Below are positions 1 through 12,330 of a stretch of 64,000 bases of DNA, in pieces; the stretch's first letter is position 1, and every line of letters starts with the position of its first letter. Made by a program: the position numbers and the translations under genes. The notes under the pieces were generated by a model. The model was given only the letters and a program-made list of their open reading frames with translations. It did not search any database and had not been told where the DNA came from. The stretch comes from Chlorocebus sabaeus (Eukaryota > Chordata > Mammalia > Primates > Cercopithecidae): the NCBI RefSeq assembly GCF_047675955.1, contig NC_132916.1, forward strand, positions 69,495,481 through 69,559,480. Reading direction: 5' to 3'.

Positions 1-2330
1 TTGGAGATACATACACATCTCAAAGGGACAGAGGAAGGATTCCCCATTGTAAGCCCTTTTTAGTAAATGTCCTAAGAAAGAGTGAGCAGGGACCTGTCTT
101 CAGGTGTTGGCTAGAGCGAACAGTAAATTCTTTTGGCAGCTTGGAGTTTGTTTTTCAGGCTGACACTTTAAGAGGGCAGATGCCTTAATGATCCCCTTTT
201 TTAGGGTATTCTAGGGATGTGGCCTTGAACTGTTAGGAATTATGTTCATGTTTGTTCAAGTTTTTTAATGGAGAAGTGGGTGGAAGGGGATGGACAAAAT
301 GATTTGTGCTGAAAATTTGCAGTTTTTATAGGTCAAGGCTTCAGTAAAGAACAGAGCTCACTGGAGGCCAACACAAATTTGGTCAAGGAGAGGATCCTTG
401 TCAGTCATTTCAGCTCTGATAATGTATCATAGTATACCCAGAAAGACAAGATTGTGGACTTTCCTGCTACTCTCCCTTTAGGAGGAAGAATGTGTGAGAA
501 TGAACAAGGAAACAAATAAATGAGGTTATTATAGATTGCAGTAAGTGCCTTTAAGGAAATGAGTATATAATGAGATAGAATGATTAGAAGAGACACTTTA
601 GATAAAGAAATCAGTAAGGTTTGTCTGAGCTGACATTTGAGTTGAGATCAAAGTTTGAGGGAAATTCAGGCCTGTAAAGAACTAGTAGAAGCATATTTCA
701 GAAAGAAGAAACAGAACATCCAGTGGTGTGAGATGGGAAAAAGGTTAGCGTGATTGGGCTACAGAAAGTGGAGCCTGTTCCCCAAGGGGCACGTGGAAAG
801 GAGCACTGGCTACACAACTGGAAGTGCCCAGTGCAAAATGAAACTGGGGGGGGCCCTTGTTTAACAATTATTAAGACTTCCAAAGTGGCAACATCAGAGC
901 AGTAAATCAAGTTCAAGGCCCTTCGGATTGTAGGGCCCTGTGCAACTGCATAGGTCCAATATATTTGAAGCCCACCCTGAGACTGGGAAAGAGGTGGGTG
1001 TAACCAGGGAACAGAAAGAAACCGGGACAAATTTGACGAAAGAGAAACAATAGTAGAAGATGGAATTAAAAAGAAAGGCAACTATCAGATTGTATAGAAC
1101 CCCAGGGATCATTGTAAGGAATTTGGATTGGGGAAAAATATCATAGTAATATTTACATGAGTAGCTATTATAGAAATTTAGAAAGCTGATTATAAAATGC
1201 TACTATCAAAATATCATAAAGTAAATATATGTTGTTATAGTAAAGATATATAAAATTACTCTTTTTCTTGGTCTTAAACGTATAATAATTCTTAATGGCT
1301 TTACAAAATACCCAAACAATTTGAAACCCACATATCTTCATCAGTTGTCATCCAGTGGGTTCATGCTTAAGAATCACTGATACACATTTGAATTCCACTT
1401 TCCAACTACCAATTTTAAATGAAATCTGTAAGTTACCCAAAATTGTTCTTGTTGCATAGTCTTTCAAAAGTCACTGTTACCATTTCCAAGATTGCAGCTT
1501 ATCCTGCATTATACAAGGATAGCTTCATTTTTCAAGATATCCTTTGCCCATTTCTGAGGCTTTGTAGTGATCTTATCAACAGCCTACTTATAAATCATCT
1601 GTATGACAAGTCACTTTCTGCATTTGACCCTACAACTTTTTGTAAAATAACTAGAAGTATATATTAATTGAATCTTTTAAAAGATGCTTGCATTTAATAG
1701 CAATGAATGACCTGATTTAACTGCTTTCCGAAATTTCTTTTCGCCCACATTCTTTACATTTGCTCTACTGTTTTATTTATGGTTCATCCATCTTTTACTC
1801 AACATTTCCTAAAGTCATTTCATGTCTGCCTTAGTAAATGAACTCAAGTGTGGATTTGTTCAGGACAGTGATAATAAGCTGCACTTGAGTGTTAAATGGA
1901 TCAGACTTTTCCATATGGACCTTGATGTTTACATTCCTCAGAGTGTGTCTCCCTTTTTGGTTAAGAAGATGCTCCAGTCACCTTACTGACTTCATCTCTT
2001 TCCTTTTCAAAGTCCTTTACAGCTGACTCTGAATGTTTCTATTTTTAAGAGCTTTCTGCAATTTGGAAACCTTATTTTAAATCCACAATACACCCTAAAT
2101 ATTTTGCCAATATATCTGCTTATAATTTATGGTAATGTTTGCCTTTAGCTGTAAGAAGACTAATGGTATATAAATGAAATATCATGACTCATGAAAGTGT
2201 TTTATGATATTGATAATTTATATATATATAAATTATCTGAAGAAATGTAGCAGAATTTTTATTTCTCTAGGAAATTACTTTTTGTCTTATTTCCCCCTAC
2301 TATTCTATAATCCAAATTTGTACATTTAAG
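1..2330. other. UTRN intron, no recognisable element
   Basis: Inferred to be intron of UTRN, because the first visible exon lies downstream on the + strand. AT-rich sequence with no long reading frame and no repeat that I can name. I looked for the preceding utrophin exon (the end of the ZZ domain) and did not find it here or anywhere up to 17364. Confidence 0.5.
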
Positions 2331-3835
2331 AATTATTTGGGTTGATTCCAAGTCTTTGCTATTGTGAATAGTGCCGCAATAAACATACGTGTGCATGTGT
2401 CTTTATAGCAGCATGATTTATAATCCTTTGGGTATATACCCAGTAATGGGATGGCTGGGTCATATGGTACATCTAGTTCTAGATCCTTGAGGAATCGCCA
2501 TACTGTTTTCCATAATGGCTGAACTAGTTTACAATCCCACCAACAGTGTAAAAGTGTTCCTATTTCTCCACATCCTCTCCAGCACCTGTTGTTTCCTGAC
2601 TTTTTAATGATTGCCATTCTAACTGGTGTGAGATGGTATCTCATTGTGGTTTTGATTTGCATTTCTCTGATGGCCAGTGATGATGAGCATTTTTTCATGT
2701 GTCTGTTGGCTGTATGAATGTCTTCTTTTGAGAAATGTCTGTTCATATCCTTTGCCCACTTTTTGATGGGGTTGTTTGTTTTATTCTTGTAAATTTGTTT
2801 GAGTTCTTTGTAGGTTCTGGATATTAGCCCTTTGTCTGATGAGTAGATTGCAAAAATTTTCTCCCATTCTGTAGGTTGCCTGTTCACTCTGATGGTAGTT
2901 TCTTTTGCTGTGCAGAAGCTCTTTAGTTTAATGAGATCCCATTTGTCAATTTTGGCTTTTGTTGCCGTTGCTTTTGGTGTTTTAGACATGAAGTCTTTGC
3001 CCATGCCTATGTCCTGAATGGTACTACCTAGGTTTTCCTCTAGGGTTTTTATGGTATTAGGTCTAACATTTAAGTCTCTAATCCATCTTGAATTAATTTT
3101 TGTATAAGGAATAAGGAAAGGATCCAGTTTCAGCTTTCTACTTAGGGCTAGCCAATTTTCCCAGCACCATTTATTAAATAGGGAATCCTTTCCCCATTTC
3201 TTGTTTCTCTCAGGTTTGTCAAAGATCAGATGGCTGTAGATGTGTGGTATTATTTCTGAGGACTCTGTTCTGTTCCATTGGTCTATATCTCTGTTTTGGT
3301 ACCAGTACCATGCTGTTTTGGTTACTGTAGCCTTGTAGTATAGTTTGAAGTCAGGTAGCGTGATGCCTCCAGCTTTGTTCTTTTGACTTAGGATTGTCTT
3401 GGAGATGCGGGCTCCTTTTTGGTTCCATATGAACTTTAAAGCAGTTTTTACCAATTCTGTGAAGAAACTCGTTTGTAGCTTGATGGAGATGGCATTGAAT
3501 CTATAAATAACCTTGGGCAGTATGGCAATTTTCATGATATTGATTCTTCCTCTTCATGAGCATGGTATGTTCTTTCATTTGTTTGTGTCCTCTTTTATTT
3601 CACTGAGCAGTGGTTTGTAGTTCTCCTTGAAGAGGTCCTTTACATCCCTTGTAATTTGGATTCCTAGGTATTTTATTCTCTTTGAAACAATTGTGAATGG
3701 AAGTTCATTCATGATTTGGCTCTCTGTTTGTCTGTTACTGGTGTATAAGAATGCTTGTGATTTTTGCACATTAATTTTGTATCCTGAGACTTTGCTGAAG
3801 TTGCTTATCAGCTTAAGGAGATTTTGATTTTTGGA
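2331..3835 (-). mobile_element. L1 (young L1PA-type), inverted 5' segment of a twin-primed insertion
   Basis: The minus strand reads as the 3' half of L1 ORF2, from the late reverse-transcriptase region to the sequence TWNQPK near the ORF2 end. It stops there, and the remaining 3' end of L1 continues on the + strand from about 3834. One L1 with its 5' part flipped is the classic product of twin priming. About 15 bases (GGAATCAACCCAAAT) are present at both ends of the inverted piece, so there is a small overlap at the breakpoint. The 5' end of the element is lost. A possible target-site duplication is AATTATTT at 2331-2338 and 4293-4300, but it is short and uncertain. Confidence 0.9.
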
Positions 3836-3853
3836 ATCAACCCAAATGTCCAT
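2333..3853 (-). pseudogene. L1 ORF2 C-terminal fragment, broken
   Basis: Reads as L1 ORF2p from the end of the reverse-transcriptase domain through the cysteine-rich C-terminal region (CWRGCGEIGTLLHCWWDC). Two open pieces, 3575-3853 and 2333-3535, lie in the same frame. They are separated by two TGA codons where L1 normally has tryptophan (in NKWKNIPCSW). Nonsense substitutions therefore broke it, not a frameshift. The endonuclease and most of the reverse transcriptase are missing, so it cannot act on its own. The long remaining frame of 400 residues indicates a fairly recent copy. Confidence 0.88.
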
Positions 3854-4292
3854 CAGTGACAGGTTGGATTAAGAAAATGTGGCACATATACACCATGGAA
3901 TACTATGCAGCCATAAAAAAGGATGAGTTTGTGTCCTTTGTAGGGACATGGATGCAGCTGGAAACCATTATTCTTAGCAAACTATCAGAAGAACAGAAAA
4001 CCAAACACCGCATGTTCTCACTCATAGGTGGGAACTGAACAATGAGATCACTTGGACTCGGGAAGGGGAACATCACACACTGGGGCCTATCATGGGGAGG
4101 GGGGAGGGGGGAGGGATTGCATTGGGAGTTAGACCTGATGTAAATAACGAGTTGATGGGTGCTGATGAGTTGATGGGTGCAGCACAGCAACATGGCACAA
4201 GTATACATATGTAACAAACCTGCACATTATGCACATGTACCCTAGAACTTAAAGTATAATAATAATAAAAAAATATAAATAAATAAATAAAT
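3834..4292 (+). mobile_element. L1 3' end, upright segment of the twin-primed insertion
   Basis: Encodes the last residues of ORF2 (TGWIKKMWHIYTMEYYAAIK onward, stop near 4036), then the L1 3' UTR with its G-rich tract (about 4096-4115), and ends in an AATAAA-rich A tail to about 4292. The 3' UTR carries a tandem repeat of the GAGTTGATGGGTGC motif (4150-4180) that the second L1 at 32 kb lacks. Together with the inverted piece at 2331-3835 it makes one insertion of about 1.96 kb. Confidence 0.9.
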
Positions 4293-4699
4293 AATTATTT
4301 CATTAAGCTTAATAAGAGTTGATCTTCAAGAGACAGCATGACACAGATGATATTTAATGCCTGTCATCATTCTGTCTCCATATGTCCAAATCCTACCTTC
4401 TCACAAAAACGGCTCACCTCCCACTTTGTGTGTGAAATCTCCCCCAGATCCTCCAGTTTTACCCTCATCAAAGCACTTAGTTCAGAGGGCTCTGCCAATA
4501 GCCTCTACTTTACCAATTAACTTTTGATTCTATGTTCCCTTGTATCATTTTCTAACTGTGCAGTGTTTTTGTCTTCTCAATTATCTTTTTACCTCCTTGA
4601 GGACTGGGATGACTTTTATACTTTTCTCCCTGTATTAGTTAAATTTGCCTCATAGAAGCCAAATGAGCTCATATCTGAATTTATAAATACTAATTATAG

Positions 4700-4830
4700 A
4701 ATATTAAAGCTGGAATTAAAGCTCTAAGAGATCATCTAACTTATCTTTATTTTGAAGAAAAAACTAAGTCTTAGAGAAGGTAAGTGGTTTGTGCAAAGTG
4801 GATGGCATGGATTTAGTGGCTTAACTCCAT
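4700..4830 (+). repeat. MIR-like SINE fragment
   Basis: The order 'gagatcatctaac ... gaagaaaaaactaagtcttagagaaggtaagtggtttgtgcaaa' follows the MIR core theme (fall in base count, paired A-rich stretch, then AGAGAAGGTAAGT). It is old and degenerate; the family assignment is from memory. Confidence 0.45.
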
Positions 4831-4835
4831 TAGGG

Positions 4836-4838
<3 letters not shown>

Positions 4839-4872
<34 letters not shown>
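4839..4872. repeat. (CA)n microsatellite
   Basis: About 17 uninterrupted CA units, likely length-polymorphic. Confidence 0.95.
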
Positions 4873-4874
<2 letters not shown>

Positions 4875-5289
4875 GTTGGAAAATAGGAGTTTATATATAT
4901 ATCCTAGCTGGAATATTATGTTTGTTGAATACCTTTTTACATACCAGGCATTTTGTTAGGAGTTGGAAATACAGAGAAAATTTCATGAAGGAAAAAAAAA
5001 TACCTCTATGTGGAGAAATTCAAGACTGTAATTTTTTTAGAATGATTAAAAATCAAGACAGTAGTCATTTTTTTTTTCATATTATCCATGTACCACATCT
5101 TTGAATTCAGGGATAATTTTTTGTAAATAAATAGTTATGTCTTATATTAAGATGTTCAGATTTAAATTTTTTAATTTATGATGATTTAATTTTGTTGTGA
5201 AAATTACCCTACTCAGATCTTTAAAATCATCTTTGTTGTAAGTAACCGAAATTTAATTCAAATGAGAAACATTTTTATATGTTAGGGTA

Positions 5290-5900
5290 TATAAAAGATA
5301 GTGTGTGGTTTTGTTTTTTGAGATGAGATCTACTCTGTTAGTGAATTTCAAGTGTATTATCTGTAGCCACATGCTGTACATTAGGTCTCCAGAATTTATT
5401 TATCATATAACTGAAAGTTTATACCCTTTGACCAGTCTCCTCTTTTCCTCCACCTCCCAGCCCCTAGTAACCACCATTCTACTCTCTGCTACTATGAACT
5501 TGACTTTTTTTTTTTTTTTTAAGATTCCACATATAAGTGAGGTCATGCAGTATTTGTCTTTCTGTATCTGGGTTATTTCACTTAGTATAATGTCCTCCAG
5601 ACTCATCTAAGTCATTGCAAATAACAGGATTCCCTTTTTTTTTTTTTAATGACTGGACATATTTCACTGTATTTTCTTTATCCATTTATCTGTTATAGGA
5701 TACTTAGGTTGATTCTGTATCTTGGCTATTGTGAATAATGCTGCAGTGCACATAGGAGTATAAATATCTTTTAGAGATAATGATTTTATTTTCTTTGGAT
5801 ATGTATCCAGAAGTGGGATTACTGGATGATGTGATAGTTCTATTTTTAATTTTTAAAAGAAACTTTAGACTGTTTTTCATAATGACTGAACCAAAGATAG
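5290..5900 (-). mobile_element. Old L1 (L1M class) 3' fragment
   Basis: On the minus strand this gives the L1 ORF2 end and 3' UTR. The + strand carries the reversed signature 'ggttgattctgtatcttggctattgtgaataatgctgcagt' near 5708-5750, the ATCCAGAAGTGGGATTACTGGAT block near 5806, and the reversed 3'-UTR block at 5330-5400. It differs far more from the young L1s than they do from each other, so it is an older subfamily. Confidence 0.8.
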
Positions 5901-6649
5901 TTCTTCTTTAAATTGGAGAGTTCTTCTTTAAATTTCACATGATTTATAAAAGTTCATACAGTTGCCAACAGTGAGAGAGAACTGGATAGGGTTAAATACT
6001 AAGAAGAATGGAAAATGTTTAGAATAGCTACTAGGGTCAATCATGAGTCACACAAAGATGAGTAAACTGATTGCTACCTTGCCACAGGAGTGCAGCTGAG
6101 GTTAATTGGCAAGGATTTGTAGTTTATGACTCCATCATTGCTCAGCAGCTTTGGAATTAAAAGATGAAAAGTATATTTGAAGGCCAAAGGAGTGAAAAAT
6201 TCAAAGATGTTAATGATACTGTGGTTGATTTGAGGTATCCTCATGCTGAAGAAATCTCGTGGTGGGATAAAGGGCTGGAGATCAAGATGATGGGGAAAGA
6301 AGAGGTTTATTTATAATATAAGAAGTAAGAAGAAGAGTCAGAAGATTCCAGTCAGTGAGAGATTTTTTCAAGTTAGAGATTTTGGACTAAAAGCTGTTTT
6401 AAGTTATGATGAGGCCTGGGGTATGGCCACACCCCAATGTGTGACTGAAGTAGGACACAGAAGGTTCTAGAAATGAGACGGCTTTTAGAAAGTCATCACT
6501 GCATCTCTAGAATTGAAGTGACAGACAGGTGATAGCCCTGTCTGGCATTGTAACATCAAAGGAGAGGGGAAGGGCACATTGGCTTTAGTAGATGAAGCTT
6601 AGGGGAAAAGGGTGTTTAGGAGAGAAAAAAAAAGTATTTTCTTCCCATC

Positions 6650-7120
6650 TTAGTTTCATAGTTGAGGCTCCTGTAACAAAAGATAGATTAACAAGAGAAG
6701 TGCATACAAATTGATTTATTATAAATTTTACATTACATGGAAGCCTTCATCAGGAAGAGAAGACCCAAAGAAACATGGAAGCCTGTGTATTTTTATGCTT
6801 AGGTTTGATGAAGAGTGGACAGTTGTGTAAAAGTATGATTGAATAAGAAGATATGACCTAATGCTAATGAACTAGGGGAACTTAGCAAGGCCTGTTTGTT
6901 TGGATTCTTCTCTGTGTCCTCCTGTCTTCAGTGATAAGGATGTTTCTTCCCTCCAGGAATAAGGAGGGCACCTCTCGATTAAGGGTCTTATGACCCTTTA
7001 GGTAAGAAGCGTGGGAGAAGGTCAGAGAGATCTTGCTACATCTGCTGTTCTCCTAATGTGCCATATTTGGAGGTAGTGTGTCCTGAACTCTCACCAAGTG
7101 TAAACATCCTTTTCTCTTGG
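6650..7120. repeat. LTR-like interspersed repeat, family not named
   Basis: The wording of this stretch ('ttgaggctcctgtaacaaaaga', 'gagggcacctctcgatt', 'cttgctacatctgctgttctcc') is familiar from a repeated primate LTR, but I cannot name the family or fix its edges. Confidence 0.35.
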
Positions 7121-9156
7121 TTTTTATGAAAGAGAGATTATACAGCCACTAACGAAAAACATTATATGGGAGATGGCATTATCCTGGGAGCATCAGGACT
7201 GATTCAAGGAGGTAGGTTGAAATAGTAATTATGAAGAAGATGTAAGGGAATGTGTTAAAGAACACAGAATCCACTGTAATGAAGAAAGAAAGGTAGATAG
7301 GCTGTGTGCATATGGTGAGGTACAGTAACCCCATCCATGGAGAGAAAATGTGAAATAGAGCAAGGTAATGGAGGAAATAGTAAAAGGAAAGAAGGAGGAA
7401 ATAAGCAAGGAAAGGTTAGCCAGGATAGAAAGGTGGTTTGAGAGACATGTTTGCTCAGGGAGAAGAGATGGGATATTTGCAGAATTTTGTAGTTTGAAAG
7501 GTCAACAGCATCAGCTACTTCCAGCATTTCAATTGCAAGGGTAGATTCATTGTCAGTGTCATAGTTCAATTGCTGAGCTTTACATAGGACTAGTTTGTAC
7601 TGGTAACTTCGATGAGTTTAGTGAGAAGAGGCGACGACAAGAAAAAAATACCTCGATGAGAAGCAGCATATTAAATTAATACCACTCAAAAGAGATTTAT
7701 TTTGCAGGTTTTAAGCAAATACAGTTGTTTTTAAAGCAAGAGGTTCAAACGTATTCTTGTTAATATTGATTAACATATAGGGAAATACGCCAAAATTACA
7801 TGTTTTCCATAAGAAGAATAATATTTTCGGTGAGAAGAATTACAATTTTGTAGTAAAAAAATCAAATTTCTTTTTTAAGTTAAAAGATAAATTATGCCTT
7901 TTTTAAATGAACTATATGCCACTGGCAAAAATAAAACTCACAGACAAAAACAAAAAACAAAAAGAACAAAGAAAAAATATCTAGAAGCAGTTGTTTTGAC
8001 CAATCCTGTCCACCCCTGCCAACATCAATGTACTTCGTAAGACTATCAAAATCAAATATTTTTAAAATGCTGATTCATTCTTTGGAAAGCTCTACCTTGA
8101 GTTAGGAAAGTTTGGTTTTTGGCAGTCTTGTCTCTTCAGATGTGATGTGGGGTGTTTGCCAATATACTGAAAACGCAGCATCACGGCTGTTTCTTTGACC
8201 TCAGCATCCTGAAGTGGTGTTTCAGCTTCTGCTCACCTTATGTTGTTTTCCCAGTAGGTCCAGTGCGTTTAGATTTGTCATTAGCTTTTAAGGTGAGGTT
8301 TGGGCAAAATCCATTTTACTTTGGATGACTTATCATCCTACTGATTCTTGACTCCTTGGTGATTCTGCTAATGCTAATTTTTTTAGCTTCATATTTTTTC
8401 ATTAGGACTTGAAAGTCTCTGAGCTTTCCTTACTGATTGCATCCTATCCATGGAATTCAAATGTGTCTGAATTTCAACTTGTTGAAATCATTGAAACTTA
8501 AATTAAAAACTGAGAGATTGTTTTATAGTTTTTTAAAAAAAAACCTGTTAAGAATGTCTTTAAAATAAGGCTTGTGATAATGAAATGTACCGCTTAGCAG
8601 TATGCGTACACCAGTTGGGACTACTGATTTCTATATTTAAGAAGTAACTCTTGCTAATGAGGGTGCTGTTGAACAATGATTTTAGCACTTGTGCATGATC
8701 CAAATGATAATGTTTAATTATTCTGCTTCTGTGCCAAATGACTGTGTTTTTTTTTAATATATAACCTTGATTTACCTCTTTGTAAGTCCTTGGTTTCCTC
8801 TGTATGTAACTTATTCGTATTTGTAATTGACAGTTTAAATCCACTGTTCAGAGCATTAAGGAATTAGTTAATACTGATATCTCAAGTTAAGAAGTGGCCA
8901 CCCAAAAAAATTGTTGGGAGAATTAAAACAAATATTTTTTGTTTTGTTTTGTTTCTTTTTTTGTGGTTCTTTATCTTGTTTTGTTTAAATTGTTTGGTAA
9001 TTAGAAGTTATGTGTTACAGGATTTAGCTTATTTGGTAGCATTGTAAATAGTTTCCTTTTGTGTGCTGCTTTGTGGGTCTTCAGGGATAATAGTAAGAGT
9101 CCTTTGAGCTGACCTAGTAAAGCCGTTTATTCAAGGATCACTTGATTATGAATACT

Positions 9157-9172
9157 GGGGGGGGGGGGGGGG
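9157..9172 (+). repeat. Homopolymer G run (16 G)
   Basis: Sixteen consecutive G at 9157-9172, unusual in an AT-rich intron. Confidence 0.95.
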
Positions 9173-10519
9173 TTAGCTTTTCTACATTCTAGATTCTTCT
9201 ATACCTTATCCTTGCTGCTCCTTGTGATACATATTAGTGAAAAGGGAACTTTCAGCCATATATTAATGCTTTTGAAGTTCAGTAGTGCATAGACTTCAGC
9301 ATAAAGTAAGATTATACACTTTGCAACATGAACAGGGACATATAGAAGGATACACATGCATTCATATAGAGATACACAAACTCAAGGAAAAGATACAGTA
9401 ACTCTAAATTACGTCCCATGTGAAGTATCTATATTTGTTCTCTATCAAGGATAAAATGTCAAGAAAATTTAAAATTTCCTAACTGTATTTTGGTTGGTAA
9501 AATACAATCTCAAAAGTAAAAAATTATTTGATTTTGCCTTACAAGTGATTTTCTTTAGGGTTTTTCTTTAGGGTTTTGCTACAAATAGATGTATCATAGG
9601 GTCGATTTCATAGTTCAGTGATACTTTCCATATTTTATTCATTTATATTAGTTGGTGGAGAACAAGTAAAAAATTGATTAATTCTTATTATACAGGTAAA
9701 TTTTCATTGTCTTACGGCTACTTAATAGCAGTACAGTGGAGTAAAGTACATTTTCAGAATTCACATGCCCACTTGTCTGTGTAGGTTCAGTTCTAAAATG
9801 TTTTTCACAGTGAGTCACCATCATTAGCTTTCCAGAAATGACAGTTTGAAGGACAACCCTAATTTGTATATGTGAATTTTTATGTGCTTGTTGAAAATCA
9901 GTCCAGAGGCATATGGGGAAGATGGTGGTAGCATGGCTTCAGAGTTTTTTCATATCTTTTGCCTTTGCCATTTTCCTTCCATTTCTAAAGTAGTTACATT
10001 TATAAAGACATTTGTAAAGAGAACGGCTAGACAGCAAAACTAAAATGTACAATGTTTGCAACCAAACTAGATGACAAGAGAGATCCAAAATAAATCCAGG
10101 TGGCGACAAGCCACCACCAGCCACAAAACGTACAAGACATCACTGCCTGTATGAGAGGAAAGAGAAGGAAGTAAGGGTGCCTAAGAACTGCATAGCCCCC
10201 AAAATAGGCAACAGATATTTAATGGAAAGCTGGCTTTAGAGCAGCGCTAAACCTGGAAGGGTTTCGCCATGCACAGAGACTAGGGTAAAAAGGTGTGACA
10301 TTTCTAGAATGCTCTTGCCTGCTCTGGGCTCTCAGACTGGACCTATCAGGACTTCCTGCTAGAAAGAAGGTCTCACGCTGAGCAAAACTTCTGGGAACAG
10401 AATCAACATGGAGCATTTCAAGGCAACAATAATGAAAGGAGAAGGCCTAGTCCAAAATGTGCATGTGTGCTGGTAGAGGGTCTGGGGGAACAGGACCAGG
10501 AAATCCCAAACTCAAGTAC

Positions 10520-10876
10520 TGCTATGAATGGAATGTATATATCTCCCAAAAATTCATGGGTTGAAATCTAGCGTGATAGTGTTAGGAGATGGGGCCTTGG
10601 AAGCGATTAGGTCATGAGGATGGAGCTGTCATGAATGAAATTAGTGCATTCATAAAAGTGACCCCAGGGAGCTTTCTCTTCCCTTCCACCATGGGAGGAC
10701 ACAGTGAGAAGACGGCTGTATATGACCCAGGAAGCAGACTCACTGGACAACAAATCTGCCAATCCTTTGATCTTGGACTTGGCAGTCTCCAGAACTGTGA
10801 AAGATAAATTCCTGCTGTTTAATTTAAGCCACTCAGTCTATAGTATTCTGTTATAGCAGACTGAATAGATTAAGAC
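10520..10876 (+). mobile_element. Solitary MaLR LTR (MLT1/MST type)
   Basis: Starts TGCTATGAATGGAATGTA and ends AGACTGAATAGATTAAGACA, so it has the TG...CA ends of an LTR. Inside it has the typical MaLR order: CAAAAATTCATGGGTTGAAATC, GGGGCCTTGGAAG, GGTCATGAGGATGGAGC, CCACCATGGGAGGACACAG, then TTGATCTTGGACTTGGCAG and CCAGAACTGTGA before the polyadenylation region. No internal sequence follows, so it is solitary. Old copy of an endogenous retrovirus-like element. Confidence 0.75.
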
Positions 10877-11772
10877 ACATACTGTAATTGTAAATACCAC
10901 ACAAAAGCAAAAAAAGAGGAATCTCTGTAAAGTTTAGAAAAGCTTTCCTCAATCTCACTTCATTATAAAAGCTTAGGAAAATTAATTATACAACCAAAAA
11001 AAAAAAAAAAAAAAAATGAGGCACAAAAGTATCAAGACCAAATCTCATATAATGCAATTTTAAGAAAAAGAGATAAGGAACAAAATTATATTGTGACAAA
11101 TAAAGCATGCCAGTGTAACTACTTTATGAATGGGGGGAAAATAGAAAAGTGAATCTATATTTTAATGTTTTCACTAATCATATGAATGGTAGTATTGGTA
11201 TTAGTGTTCTAAGACTATTATGTACGTAATACGAAAAAAAGCAAATGAATAATTCTGGGATTGTCTAGGTCCTTCATCTCTTGTGTCCTTGAGAACCAGA
11301 TTTTTGGTTTTGAAAAAATGAGTTAAGTTAAATCAGAAATTTGAATTTAAATCATCAATGTAACTTCAAGAGAAATTTCACCTTCAAATGCATATTTCCC
11401 AGCTCTGTGCAATGAAAAAGCCTATTAACACTGAAAAGGCCTAAAAGGTGTGCTTGGAACATCTTGTAATAGTAGCTAATAAGGAAGCTGTTGAAGACTG
11501 TTAGAGTCACATTAAAAGTTGCCAACTTGAACTTGATGTTCAATAATGAGAATTGCAATAGATTGAAGTCCATCAAATACATTACAATCTTTGAGTTCCT
11601 CATGATATTTAAAATGAACAAAAGCATTGATCAGCTTTGGAAAATGATAAAAAACCATTTCGAGATATTGAAAATTAGTCAACACAGTCAAACATTTATC
11701 CTGACTTTTCTAAATGAGCTGTACCACAGAGTACCTAAATGTTAGACGTGGTGATGTTTCTTTATAAAAGTA
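10877..11772. other. UTRN intron, no recognisable element
   Basis: AT-rich. It contains a poly-A run at about 10997-11016 that may be the worn tail of an unrecognised retroelement. The small open frames here are consistent with chance. Confidence 0.45.
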
Positions 11773-12330
11773 TGTATTAGGCAGGGTTCTCTAGAGGGTC
11801 AGAACTAATAGGATAGATGTGTATATGAACGGGAATTTAGTAAGGAGTACTTACTCACATGATCACAAGGTAAAGTCCCACAGTAGGCTGTCTGCAAGCT
11901 GAAGAGCAAGGAAGACAGTTCGAGTCTCCAAACCTCAAAAGTAGGGAAGCTGACAGTGCAGCCTTCAGTCTGTGGCTGAAGGCCCCAGAGCCCCTGGCAA
12001 ACTACTGGTCTAAGAGTCTAAAAGTTGAAGAACCTAGAGTTTATGTTCAAGGGCAGGAAGCATCCAGCATGGAAAAAGATGAAGGCTAGAAGACTCAGCA
12101 AGTCTGCTCTTCCATCTTCTCCTGCCTACTTTATTCTAGCCATACTGGCATCTGATTAGATGGTACCCACTGATTAGATGGTACCCACCCAGTTTGATGG
12201 TGTATCGTCCTCTCCCAGTCCACTGACTCAAATGTTAATCTCCTTTGGCAACACCCTCACAGACACACCCAGGAATAGTACTTTGCATCCCTCAATCCAA
12301 TCAAGTTGACACTCAATATTAACAATCACA
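11773..12330 (-). mobile_element. Solitary ERVL LTR (MLT2 type), antisense
   Basis: Runs from TGTATTAGGCAGGGTTCTCT to ATTAACAATCACA, the reverse of an MLT2-type LTR. The same family lies in the + orientation at 57655-58177. It is flanked by a perfect 5-bp target-site duplication, AAGTA (11768-11772 and 12331-12335), as expected for ERVL elements. A short internal tandem repeat (GATTAGATGGTACCCAC twice) sits at about 12153-12190. Confidence 0.8.

Larger units (their letters stand above)
5901..10519. other. UTRN intron, mostly unassigned
   Basis: No coding exon or credible reading frame. It includes an LTR-like stretch (listed separately), a 16-base G run, and A/T-rich tracts near 7900-7980 and 8935-8960. 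Nothing else is identified. Confidence 0.5.
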
